Positions 46,714 to 58,276 of a stretch of DNA of 64,000 nt are shown one piece after another. A program made the position numbers and the translations under genes. The stretch comes from Euphorbia lathyris (Eukaryota; Streptophyta; Magnoliopsida; Malpighiales; Euphorbiaceae). The stretch's first letter is position 1. Each line of letters starts with the position of its first letter. Below the pieces are notes generated by a model, which was given only the letters and a program-made list of their open reading frames with translations, was not told the DNA's origin and did no database searches. The stretch lies in NCBI RefSeq assembly GCF_963576675.1, contig NC_088911.1:28194501-28258500 (forward strand), written 5' to 3'.

Positions 46714-49700
46714 TTGGAAATGGTCTGTATGTGTCCTTCCTTGGTGAAGAACAAGAGGATGAACCAATGGGAGAAGGATCGGATGGTGGAGCACCATATG
46801 ACGAGGATAGCGCCAAAGAGACAGGAGAAGGGTCGTCTCAGACTATTGTGCCAGAATTGGGTCTGTTTAGTGGTGGAGAAAACCCCGAGGTGCACTTGCG
46901 TGAATATATGCGCGATATGTTTATCGAATCCTTCGGGGTGGATGAGATTGCTCAGTGGTTTCACCACTCGCTGACAGGCGAGCCTTTGGAATGGTTCCAC
47001 TCATTACCCGACTCTTGCAAGCATGATTGGGATCAATTATCAGATTTATTCTTAGAAAAGTACCAAAGAGCCGAGGACAGGACTGCGGAGCGCTTCGCAA
47101 TGCAGATTGGACCTATCAAGCGTCCGTTGCCTAGGGTTAGCAAGTATAACGGCAATAAGGACCCAATGGAGCACCTTCACTTCTACTTGTCGGCTATGGC
47201 GCCCTTGGGTTTTAAAGAGGAAGAGATCACTAGCTTGTTTTGCAATTCGTTGATGGGTGAACCGTTAATGTGGTACATGTCGTTGCCAATGTATGTTAAG
47301 ACCGATTGGGCAGCAATGACGAAGAGATTTATCAAGGAGTATACAGTATGGATGCTAGCAGAGCAAACCCCTGATTCTCCATCTTACCAAACACCTGATG
47401 CGGTGTTAGCAATGCCTAGGTATGGTGGATACCAGGATCCTGTGGAGCACGCGAGGTTATTCCGCAATCATATGTATGACGCCGGATTTCCGCAATGTGA
47501 GTTGTATGAACATTTTCTGGAAACCTTGATGGGTGAAGCCTTATTGTGGTATCAGGGTCTATCAGAGGAGGAGATGGGTCATTGGATACCGCTCAGAAGT
47601 GCCTTTGTGTCAAGATATGAGATGTATGTTCCATGGACGGGATCCCTGGACGATCTGGACAGGATTAGGCAATTCCCCGAGGAACCGTTTGTGGATTATG
47701 TTAGAAGGTGGAGGCACCGTTATGAGCAGTGTAATGAGACAATGAGTGATAAGGTGCAGCTTATGTGCATACAACGAGGTGATATTCCATTGGCCGCGAG
47801 AAGGATGAGTAGAGTGTCTCTCCATAACTATGATGAGTTGATAGGTTGGGCTTTGTATGGATCGGCGGATCCCTTCTTCTTGAATCCGAATGTTCCTCAC
47901 GTCATGGATTTAATGGTTGTGGACATTTGGGAGAGTTCCTCGGACGAGGAAGAGGCCAATCGAAGGATCCCTATCAACATTTGGGATGAATCGGATGATG
48001 AGCTGGAAATTGCGGTAATGACGAGATCAGGTCGTGTGGCCGAGGGAAAGGCCCCTATAGTAGAGACTGAGATAGGGGAAGGGTCGGCTCCTAAGCCCGA
48101 TGACCAAGTTCTTGAGCAGTTGAAGAAGACACAAGCTAAGTCTACAGTCTGGGAAGTTCTATGCCATTCTAAGTACCATCGTGAGAACTTGATGGAAGAA
48201 TTGCAGAATCTGGTTATTTCCACCGATACTGAGCCGGCAGCGCTAGTAGGGGCAATTATGGCCCGAAAGAAGACTAAGATCACATTTACTGACGAGGATC
48301 TCCCAGAAGAGGGGAAGGCTCACAATAAGCCTTTGTATATCCGAGCAGAAATTAACGGAAAGAAGACTAGTTGCGTGATGGTCGATGATGGATCAACCAT
48401 TAATGTTTGTCCTTTGAAACTCTTGTCGAAGTTGGGAGTGGAGAGAGGAGACCTGGCAGCCTCTGAAACTGTGATTAGAGCGTATGATGACAGCCGTAGG
48501 CACATTGAGGGAGTCTTCAAGGCCAAGTTGAAAGTAGGGCCACATGAAGAAGAAACTGAGTTCACCGTGCTGGATATACCGGTAACCTTTGTTGTACTGT
48601 TGGGACGCCCTTGGTTCCATAAGCTGGGAGGTGTGCCCTCCACGCTCCACCAAATGATTAAATTCCCCTTCGGGGAGGAGATAGTGACAATCAGAGCTGA
48701 GAAATTGAGCTCGGTGGCAGCATTGGGAATTGAGCCTCAACTTTTCTCCGGATTCCAAGTCTTCGGGATTTATGAGTCCAGCATGACCACCGATGTGGTG
48801 AAGATGATGAAGGGAGGTTTCATCCCAGGAATGGGTTTAGGAGCACACCATCAGGGGTTGCCAGAATTTCCGGATTTTAAGAGTCAGAAAACCCGGAGGG
48901 GTTTGGGATATGAGCAGGGAGGTCCGTCCAATATGAGTGGTGAAGGAAAAGTGGGTCTAAGGAAGTACTTCGTGAATGAGGGGCATGGAAAAGCGTATTC
49001 AGGGACCCCCGAGGCATGGACTAGCATAGAAGGGAAGATTCTGCCGGGGTTCGAAATCTTCAATGATGTTGCCGACTGGGGCAAAGGAAAGGCGAGCTGC
49101 TTTGTCGAGGAGATTATGGTGCTAGACTTGAATGCCGAGGAGCAAGTCATCACCATTGAAGCAACTGCGGGAGCGGTGGACGAGCCCAGTACCTCTAAGG
49201 TTCATGAGGAGCCCGAGAACCCTGATGATGAAAATTGTATTACTGCTTTGTTTGAATCAGATGATGTAATCACCCATGCTATCAATGAAATGAATTCTGA
49301 TTTTGCTTACTTGCTTGATGTTGATCATGATCATTCCATGCATTCTCATTCATATAACATGCCTACATTTGAAATGAATACGATAGAAATGTCAACTTTC
49401 AATCTTGGTACGGATGAAAATCCTAAACTTATACAAATTGCTCAAGTATTAACTATTGAAGAGAGAAAAGAATTCGAGAGAATAATTAAAAAATACGAAA
49501 TTGTATTCGCATGGACATACGAAGACATGCCGGGAATTGATCAATCTATCGTAACTCACCGCATTCCAACTTACCCCGAAGCAAAGCCCGTAAAGCAGAA
49601 GCTCCGACGTATGAGACCAGAATGGGCAGATAAGATCAGGGAGGAGGTGAAGAAGCAGTTAGAAGCAGGATTCATCGAAGTGATCGACTATCCCCCTTGG

Positions 49701-52643
49701 GTCGCAAATGTGGTACCAATTACGAAGAAGGACGGCAAAGTGAGGATGTGCGTCGATTACAGAGATCTTAACAAGGCATGCCCCAAGGATGAGTTCGCAT
49801 TGCCTTATATCGACGTATTGATCGACAGTGCAGCGTCAAGTGTATTACACACGAATGTGGATGGTTTCATGGGCTACATGAAAGTTCAGATGGCCGAAAA
49901 GCACAAAGCAAAAACCTCGTTCACAATTGAGTGGGGGACATACTGTTACAGAGTAATGCCGTTTGGTTTGAAAAATGCCGGGGCAACTTACCAGCGAATG
50001 GCCACAGCACTGTTCCATGATATGATACACAAGGAGGTAGAAGTCTATGTGGACGATATGATGGTCAAATCAGAGACAAGAGAAGGGCATTTTGCCGCGC
50101 TCGAGAAGTTTTTGGCCCGAATTGCAGAATTCAAGCTAAGGTTAAACCCGAAGAAGTGCTTTTTTGGCGTTTCGTCGGGGAAAATCTTAGGCTATGTAAT
50201 CGGAAATAAGGGAATCGAGGTAGATCCTGATAAAGTGAAGGCTATACAGGAGATGCCGGCGCCGAGAAATGAGAAGGAAGTGAGAGGGTTTCTGGGGCAG
50301 GTTCAGTATATCAGTCGGTTCATAGCAAGACTCACCGCAATCTGCGAGCCAATCTTTAAGTTGCTAAGGAAAGACCAACCCGCTATTTGGAATGATAAGT
50401 GTCAGCAAGCTTTGGAGAGCGTCCGGAGCTATTTGTCTAACCCGTCAGTGCTGAGACCGCCTAAACTGGGAAAGCCGCTTCTTCTCTACGTAGCAATTGA
50501 GGAGCGATCTATTGGGGCAATGTTGGCTCAAGAGGGAGACACCGGTGTGGAGCACGCGGTGTATTATTTGAGTAAGAAATTCCTGGAGTACGAGCTCAAG
50601 TACAACATGATCGAAAAGACATGTGTGGCAGTGGTGTGGTTGACAAAGAAACTGCGGCACTATTTCCAATCGTATAAAGTGATCATTATTTCTCGGATGG
50701 ACCCCGTGAAGTATCTATACCGAACTCCATCCTTGACAGGGAAGTTAGCCAGATGGTTGTTGCTTTTATCCGAGTTTGACATTGAATATGAGACGAAGAA
50801 GGTTATCAAAGGGAGTGCCGTGGCAGAATTTCTGGCCAACCAACCCCTGAATGCAGAGGAAGAAGAGATAAGTTATGATTTCCCCGATGAGCACTTGAAC
50901 GCAATCGAAGTCATACCGTGGAAAATGTTCTTCGACGGAGCAATTAATTCGAATGGAGCTGGAGTAGGAGTACTACTCACCTCACCAGAGGGAGAAAGGA
51001 TCCCGATGGCCAAGAAGTTGTCGTTCCCTCTTACCAATAATATGGCCGAGTATGAAGCGTGCATTCATGGTCTAGAGTCATTAGCAGCACTGGGAGCATC
51101 ATATGTCAAAATTTGGGGTGACTCCAAGTTGATCATCGAACAGGCACAAGGAAACTGGGAAGTAAGGAAAGAAAGGCTACGTCCATATCTAGATCAGCTA
51201 GAAGGGTTGGCACAAAGATTCAAGGAATGTCATTTCTATCATATTCCTCGAGCACAGAACCAGGCGGCGGATGCTTTGGCCACTTTGGTGTCAGTTTGGG
51301 ACAACCCCCGGAACCTTGCCTCGAAACCGTTGGTATTGAGAAGATCTCACAAACCGTGCTACGAAGATGTAATGCTGTTAGGGACAGATGAAAAATCGTG
51401 GTATTTCGATATCGTGAACTTCATGAAAGATGGGACATATCCGGCAGAGTCAGAACCTAGGGATCAAGCTGTGATTAGAAGGCTAGCTCGTCAGTTCGTC
51501 ATCCACAACGACTTGATTTACAAAAGGCACATTGATGGATTACAACTAAGATGCTTGGATGCGGGAGAAGCCCGTAAGGCAATGGAATCAATACATTCAG
51601 GAATTTGTGGAGCCCATATGGGGGGAGCAGTACTAGCTAAGAAAATTATTAGGCAAGGCTTCTATTGGCTCACCATGGAAAGAGATTGTAACGAGTATGC
51701 AAAGAAATGCCATGATTGTCAAATCCACGGCGATTGCAGTCATCTTCCGGCCATGGAACTACATGTGCTAGCACCTATTTGGCCATTCGCTGCCTGGGGC
51801 ATTGACATCATCGGCGAAGTAAGGCCTAACGCTTCAAATGGACATAAGTTTATTGCAGTCGTCATCGATTATTTCACCAAATGGGTAGAAGCAGAGTCGT
51901 TTAGCAAACTGGGATCCAAGCAAATGAGAAAGTTCATTGAAAAACACTTGATCACCAGGTTCGGAGTACCTCATCACATGATTACGGATAACGGGGTCCA
52001 GTTTTAGGGGGAAGTAAGAAATCTTTTCCGAGACTATGGCATTGAACATCACAGGTCTTCTCCGTACCGTCCACAGGCTAATGGAGCAGTAGAAGCAGCT
52101 AATAAGAACCTTAAGAGGATTCTCGTAAAAACGGTGGAATCACATCGGAATTGGCATGAGCACCTCCCACTCGCGTTGTGTGCTTATCGCACGATAATTA
52201 GAACCTCAACTGGGGCAACGCCATTCTCTTTGGTGTATGGAACAGAAGCAGTCTTGCCGATTGAGATCGAAAAGCGATCGTTGAGAATCGCAGTAGAGGC
52301 AGAAATTCCCGAGGCGGAATGAGTGAAGAGGCGATGTGAGCAGTTGGATCTAGTTGACGAAAAAAGGATGGAAGCGCTTTACCATGTACAGTTATACCAG
52401 AGAAGAATGGCTCGGGCTTTCAATAAAAAAGTCAAGACCAGCCCTATCAAATAAGGAGATTTGGTGCTGAAACAGATTCGTGTGACGCACACCGACCCTA
52501 GGGGCAAGTTTAGGCCTAACTGGGAAGGGCCATTCGTCGTGAAGAAGATACTAAGCAAAGGAGCGGTGAAGTTAACTACAATGGACGGCATGGAATTCTC
52601 CGAACCTACCAACCTGGATAGGCTTAAGAAATACTTTTCGTAA
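46714..52643 (+). pseudogene. pol: E polyprotein: three extra Gag-like domains, protease, G-patch, RT, two RNase H, integrase (three stops)
   Basis: The open frame 46731-52007 gives 1758 residues. Domains by residue: capsid-like 41-115, 134-206 and 227-378; aspartic protease VMVDDGSTINV 549-559 and VLLGRPW; G-patch-like KGGFIPGMGLG 694-704; RT 950-1160 with YVDDMM 1106-1111; first RNase H about 1250-1330, lacking its catalytic Asp (LLYVAIEE); second RNase H 1398-1520 with Asp1402, Glu1440, Asp1464 and Asp1514; integrase His1622, His1629, Cys1660, Cys1663, Asp1692, Asp1753. Stops at 52005-52007, 52320-52322 and 52452-52454 interrupt the integrase; the catalytic Glu lies after the first. The frame otherwise continues to TAA at 52643. 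Dual RNase H marks the Tat lineage. Replication would need readthrough or a helper. Confidence 0.9.
46851..47864 (+). other. tandem array of Gag capsid-like domains 2-4 in E
   Basis: Three consecutive domains repeat the pattern DP-x2-H-x3-(Y/F)-x3-M ... SL-x-GE-x-L-x-W-(F/Y)-x2-LP ... DW-x6-F-x2-(K/R)Y of the first Gag domain. Domain 2 (46851-47075): NPEVHLREYMRDMF, LTGEPLEWFHSLP. Domain 3 (47130-47348): DPMEHLHFYLSAM, LMGEPLMWYMSLP. Domain 4 (47409-47864): DPVEHARLFRNHMYDAG, LMGEALLWYQGL. Only domain 4 also keeps the second half (PFVDYVRRWRHRYE), as domain 1 does. D has the same four-domain order. Confidence 0.85.
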
Positions 52644-53090
52644 AAAAAAAAAAAAAAAAAATTCCCGATAGGTTGAAAACCCGCAAAGGGCGACCTATGC
52701 AACAATAAGGGAAATCCCAATGGGTGAAAACCCGAAAGGGCACTCATTTAAAAATTCCGGGATAGTAAAAGGAGAGGAGAAAAATCGCCGGGATCCGAAA
52801 ACCGAAAGGCGGGTCCTGGTAACAATAGTTATGACTTGAGCAATTACAAAAACAATGTATAAGAGACTAAGTATTTCTGTTGTTTGTAAATAAATAAAGG
52901 CATGAATATATTTGACGAGAATGATTGGAATCATCATAATCTACTGAATGCATGGTAATATGAATCACGAGTTATACATTTCCTATCCTACTTTTCACAA
53001 AAAGCCTACCTACTATCCACCCCACTCCCTATACATCAGCTATACATCGGGGTAACTCTAATGAAAACTACAAAGCAATACATAATAAGC
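52644..53090 (+). other. post-pol region of E with A-run and GGGTGAAAACCCG repeats
   Basis: A homopolymer of A follows the polyprotein stop. Next come three diverged segments with gttgaaaacccgcaaaggg, gggtgaaaacccgaaaggg and ccgaaaaccgaaaggcggg, which can each fold. Such repeats follow pol in other Tat elements. No coding sequence on the plus strand. Confidence 0.6.
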
Positions 53091-53933
53091 CTAATATGGA
53101 GGGAAGTCCCAGTAGGCCTCAAACCCCCTCAAATGCGATGCCCGCTCCGCAGATAAGGTCTCCTCGGTAACTCGGAGCCTCTCCTCAGCAACTCGTGCTC
53201 TCTCCTCGGCAGCGAGGCATCCTGTGGTCTCAACATGCACTCTCTCCTCGGCAGCGAGGCGTCCAATCGTCTCATCACGCGCCCTCTCCTCAACGACAAG
53301 ACGTCCAGCAGTCTCCCTCCGCATCACCTCCGACCAGTGGTCGTTCCGCTCTTGGTACACCTGGCCAACCCTGGCATCGGTCTCCCGCACCGACTCACTC
53401 CGTCTTCGCTCATGGGCGTGAAGATCGCTCTAAAAAGGAACAAAAAAAAAGAAGAAAAACAGATGTAAAAAAAAAAAAAGAAAAAAAAAGAAAAAGAAAA
53501 AAGCAGCATAGGCAAAAACCGAAATCATACATACATGCATGCATTCCACTACACTAAAATAAGGCAAGGGTACATACCAGGTGGTCGGCACAGCGCAAGC
53601 TGAGGCGGTCTCTTATGCATAAAGTCATAGTTTTACTATTCACATGCATATAACGCGCGTTCTTACAAAATAAACAAGTGCTACTTGTAAATAAAGGAAT
53701 TCACGTTTTCTAGCTAAAGTCCTCTAAGGCAGTCTAAGGGTTAGCATGCAAATCATGTTCGGATAGGAATGCTAAAGCCTAGAGTTCGAATCAAATAAAA
53801 GTGAGAAATTACTTACCTCGTTGCAGCGTGTCCTGCTCAAATGCGTCGTAGGGTCGTGGAAGGTATCCACTCTATCCAGGTTTACGTAAACCTCGTCCAT
53901 GCCTCTAGTGCCATCCCATTCATCTAAATCCAT
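53091..53933 (-). CDS. antisense, apparently spliced coiled-coil gene between pol and 3' LTR of E
   Basis: Exon 1 (53933-53817) encodes 39 residues starting MDLDEWDGTRGMDEV and ends at a consensus donor GAG/GTAAGT. Exon 3 (53429-53091) follows a long pyrimidine tract and TAG acceptor. It encodes SDLHAHERRRSE, then about three 15-residue repeats (GRLAAEERVHVETT type), a probable coiled coil, ending DFPPY. Both are phase 0 and join in frame. A middle exon ending at 53578 (DRLSLRCADHL, donor CTG/GTATGT) is likely, but its acceptor is unresolved. A TATA box lies 78 nt upstream of the ATG. Antisense ORFs in this position are known in Tat relatives such as Grande and RIRE2; function is unknown. Confidence 0.6.
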
Positions 53934-54369
53934 CCTGAGAATAATCCAAATTGAAGTCTAGTGAGAGAAAGAAGAGAGAGAAGGTGTGGGGTTGAAATGA
54001 AACCCCACCACCTTATATAGGAAAAGGGAATGACATTCCCGTAAATAGTGAAAAAAGTACGATTTGACATAAAGGTAAAAAGTAAATAATTAATTACTAG
54101 GTGCACAGACCTCCGATTTGCAGTCCGTTTCAGCCTGCATTTCTCCCAGACAACGACCAACATTGCCAAGATATGAACTCCAGACAACAGCCAATTTTTA
54201 CAGAACAGTGACACCAGTCAAAATACAGACAACAGTCGACAGAAAAATAATCATTAGTCTATATCATTCCAGACCAAAACACGTTCCCATTAAACCTCCG
54301 AGACACTAGCTCCAGACAATGGTGTTTTAAAAGAATTCAGAATCGTTAGAAAGAACTTTTCTGCCCTTG
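53934..54369. other. antisense promoter and unassigned spacer
   Basis: Includes the antisense gene's leader and TATA box. The remainder (54021-54369) has no recognised feature. Confidence 0.5.
54011..54020 (-). promoter_or_regulatory. TATA box of the antisense gene
   Basis: The minus strand reads CTATATAAGG. A CT-rich 5' leader follows, and the start codon sits in a good context (CAGGATGG). Confidence 0.65.
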
Positions 54370-54878
54370 AGCCATCTTACCTACGGTTCACGACCGAGGT
54401 AGCTTCTTAGCCCTCTTACCTACGGTTCACGACCGAGGTAGCTTTTTAGCCATCTTACCTACGGTTCACGACCGAGGTAGCTCTTTAGCCATCTTACCTA
54501 CGGTTCACGACCGAGGTAGCTCTTTAGCCATCTTACCTACGGTTCACGACCGAGGTAGCTGTTTAGCCATCTTACCTACGGTTCACGACCGAGGTAGCTT
54601 TTTAGCCATCTTACCTACGGTTCACGACCGAGGTAGCTTTTTAGCCATCTTACCTACGGTTCACGACCGAGGTAGCTTTTTACCCATCTTACCTACGGTT
54701 CACGACCGAGGTAACTCTTTAGCCATCTTACCTACGGTTCACGACCGAGGTAGCTCTTTAGCCATCTTACCTACGGTTCACGACCGAGGTAGCTTTTTAG
54801 CCATTTTACCTACGGTTCACGACCGAGGTAGCTTTTTTAGCCATCTTACCTACGGTCCACGACCGAGGTTGCTTTTGA
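54370..54878. repeat. 39-bp minisatellite, about 13 units
   Basis: The unit contains ccatcttacctacggttc followed by acgaccgaggtagct. About 13 copies run head to tail with few differences; the last ones are more diverged. Each unit has a dyad: ACCTaCGGT pairs with ACCGAGGT. Tat/Ogre elements typically carry tandem repeats between pol and the 3' LTR. Confidence 0.95.
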
Positions 54879-55126
54879 GCCATTCTTACCCATAACCAAC
54901 GTACGCTAGATTCCGAGAAAAGAACATTCGTCGACGGCCGCTCCAGAGGTGACGACGGAAGGAATCAGAGAACAACACCAGAGCGCGTAGCGCGAAGGTC
55001 AGGTATGCTTCCTCCTACTCTTTACGTGTCTTTTACTTTTATATGTTTTATATTGCATGTGTTATGTTAGCAAAAAACGTTTTCGAAACACACACATCAC
55101 TGTCAAAATAGAAAAGTAGGGGCAAC
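54879..55126 (+). other. 3' untranslated end of E with polypurine tract
   Basis: Ends in gaaaagtaggggcaac at 55111-55126, directly before the 3' LTR. This is the likely plus-strand primer. Confidence 0.75.
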
Positions 55127-57148
55127 TGTAGACACTGAGTCGGAGGACCTGTGACGAAAACCTGAAAACAAGACGGTTGAAGCGATTGATTCCGGAAGTT
55201 TTGAAAAACAAAAAAATATAAAGGATAATAAGCGTATAATAAGGAAAGAAAATTACGGCGGGTCGCTGTTGCCAGTAAGGTGGCTCGCGTATGCTTAGCG
55301 GCATGGCGCGGGTGCTTAGCGGCATCCGGCGCGCGGTCGATAATGGTCGAACGCCCGCTCGACGGCACAGGACGTGCGCTCGGCGTCCGTCGGACGCACG
55401 CGTCCAACCACGAGTGGCACGTTCTCGACGTTCGAGCAATGCCCGAGTCTGATAGCGCGGGGCACGCTCTCGTTGGCCACTGAGCGTGCGCGCCTGGCAG
55501 CGCGGGGCGCACATTCGGCGGCCGCAACGCGTGAGCGTCCGACGGCACGAAATGCGCGCTCGGCGGCCGCGGGGCGCGCGCGCCCGACGGCGCGAGGCAC
55601 GCCTCGGGGGTCGTCGGGCGGGCGCCCAACCGCGTCGGGCAAACGCCCAACGAGCGTTGGGCGACCGCCCAACGTTGGTCGGGCGCGGGCGCCCAACCCT
55701 GCGTTGGGCGCTCGCCCAACACCGTTAGGCGATCGCCCAACAATTTATAGGTGATCGCCCAACAAATGTTGGGCGGCCGCCCAACTTTTGTTGGGCGGTA
55801 GCCCAACTTAGTGTTGGGCGGCCGCCCAACAAGCCTTGGGCGGCCGCCCAACGACTTTGGGCGACGCCTAATTTTACTTGGGCGTCGCCCAAAGTTTCGG
55901 GATCCGTTTCCCTATATAAGGGCACGGATCCCAATGCAAAATGGAAGAGGATTTTTTTTGGAGAGAGCTTTCTCACTCTAAACATTTTTAGAGAGAGAGT
56001 GATTTTTTTGAGAGAAAATATTTTTTTTTCTCAAAAATTCCAAATTTCCTAAAGTTCAATTTTTACTAAATTTTCATTAAAAACGGAAGATCGTGGTTCG
56101 TGGAATCAATCGGCTTCGACCGTCAGATACCGAATTTAAGGTATTATCCGAGGACTAGACTCTTTATTTTATTTAATTTATTCTCTTCTTCTATTTATTT
56201 TTTTATGCTATAGTTTTTATTCGTTTAGATATTTATTTATTTTGTCACATTTTATTTAATTAGTGTATTTATTTAATTTTCATCTCGTGTTGAATAAAAT
56301 TCGGTTTTGTTTTAAAATAAAAAACCTCGTTTTGATATCCCAATACGAACCGTGATCCGATAAAAAGGTAGTTCGGGTATCGAAAATGTTGTAATTATAA
56401 GTTTTTTTAATTTAAAAGAAATTTCTAAATAATGTTTTGAAATAAAAAACGTCGTTTAGGAACTTCCGTTTTCGACTATGATCCATCTTTGGTAGTTCGG
56501 AAATCCAAAATGATTGAATTAGATTTAATTTAAAGCTTTTGAATAAATCTGAAAACATTTAGGAGTGCTGCTGTAATTTACCTATTCTGTCACTAAATGC
56601 TGTTTACCGACGGATTTTCCGTCGGTAAATCTGTCAAAACGTAAAAAATGCCATTTCAGTCCCTTTTTCCTAACTTTTAAGCTTTTAATCTTTAATATAT
56701 ATATGTATAATTATGTAATATATGTTTTTCAAATTATTTTGGACCTTTAGCATATATAATTATTTGATAATATTTGTATACCATTTTTTATACTATTTTC
56801 TAAATATAAGTATGATTATGTATATGTATTTCCTTTTTATTAATTTAGGCTATGTTTTAAATGATAGTTATTTGATATTTTGAGAAATAATTGATAGATA
56901 TTAGTATATGTTATTTTTGGTATTTAAAACTATATTAGTTATGTATATATATATAGTGTTGGGATATTTGGGTTATTTTGTTGATTATTGAATGAAATTA
57001 TTTTTGGGTAAATGTTATTTTCTTATTCATAAGATTTACTTATTATTTTCACATTTTTTTTGTATAAATGTGTTGTACCTATTATTTTCATATACATATA
57101 GTTTCTTTTGTGTTAACTCTTATTTTCATATCTTCTTTTTTGATTTAA

Positions 57149-57183
<35 letters not shown>

Positions 57184-58276
57184 TAAATTACTTTCTTTAT
57201 TCTTTTGGCCCATTCATGGGTCCATGTTCCAAATGAGTATTATTTGAGTGTGAATATTAGTTTAAATGGGTTTATTAATGTAATTATAATAGGTAGAGAG
57301 TCCATTAAATAAGTGGGGAAAATAAATCACAAAAAGAGAGTTTTTCAACTTAATCATTTAAACTAATGAATTTTTAGAGATTCCTAATGTAAATAAATAG
57401 AGTTGTTTTTTTGCAATAGTTCAAATCGTTTTCAAAACACCATGTTTTAAAACCTTAATCTGTTCCAAAAGCGGATTAAGCGAACATTGTAATTAAAATC
57501 ATTTTCTTTGTGAATAATAGAATTTTAGAATCATTTTCTTAAAGGATTTGTACAAAATAAAATTGACTTGTATGTTTAACCACGTTTTCTCATTAAAAGG
57601 TTTTTATCTCAAACGTTTTCAAATACTCGAGTCGTTCCAACGGCGATTCGGGTAAACCTCATCAAACGGGGTTTTAAAACGCACCTAAATCGTTCCAACG
57701 GCGATTAAGGTGCGAACCATGTAAATAAACTCGTTTTGGGGGAATAAGTTAGTGTAGAATAAACACACAACATGACCTTTAAATGCGGTTGTAATAAATC
57801 ACTTCTTTCTCCCCCCTCTATGTGTATGTATAACGTAAATGAGTGATTCTTTACTAATATATCTTTTCAATAATATATGCTCAAAACGGTTTCTAAAAAG
57901 AGAAAGAAAAGGGTTTCAAATGAATTTTAAACTTAAAGAAGTATACGATTAGTCCGTTATCGCCTAACATGCTGAGTAGGAGGCCGGTGGTTCATAACCG
58001 GGCGATGTCGGGGTGCCTAGTAGCCTTTCTCCGGAAAGGAGCTAGCCTTCTCGGCTCGTACCTAAGTTTCCCGAACCCACACCGGTCTCCCACAAGGGAT
58101 TGGTGTTCATTTTCCCATTCGTGGGTGGCGACTCTTCCATATCTCCGAGCTCCGGTCCTGCCGAGTAGCTTGATTCCACGATTGGTTGCTTTCGGCGCCA
58201 ATCACCACTTACGTCGCCATGAGGTGTCCACCCCCCGGTCCGCCCGAGAGATTAGGCCGCGGCACCTCGTCTAACA
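55127..58276 (+). mobile_element. 3' LTR of element E
   Basis: TGTAGACACTG...CTAACA, 3150 bp. It repeats the 5' LTR including palindrome array (55610-55895), TATA (55913-55920), hairpin (56603-56629) and stem-loops (57470-57733). A TA run near 57151-57180 is longer than in the 5' LTR. After 58276 D's leader resumes with gccgt. Confidence 0.95.

Noticed and set aside
46731..46974. Programmed frameshift between Gag and the next frame of E
   Set aside because: D is continuous here, and a 25-nt difference explains the shift. No clear slippery site was seen.
53324..53515. Phe-rich minus-strand frame
   Set aside because: Translation of the pyrimidine tract before the antisense gene's acceptor.
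54370..54878. CRISPR-like array
   Set aside because: Units are head to tail with no unique spacers, inside a plant retrotransposon.
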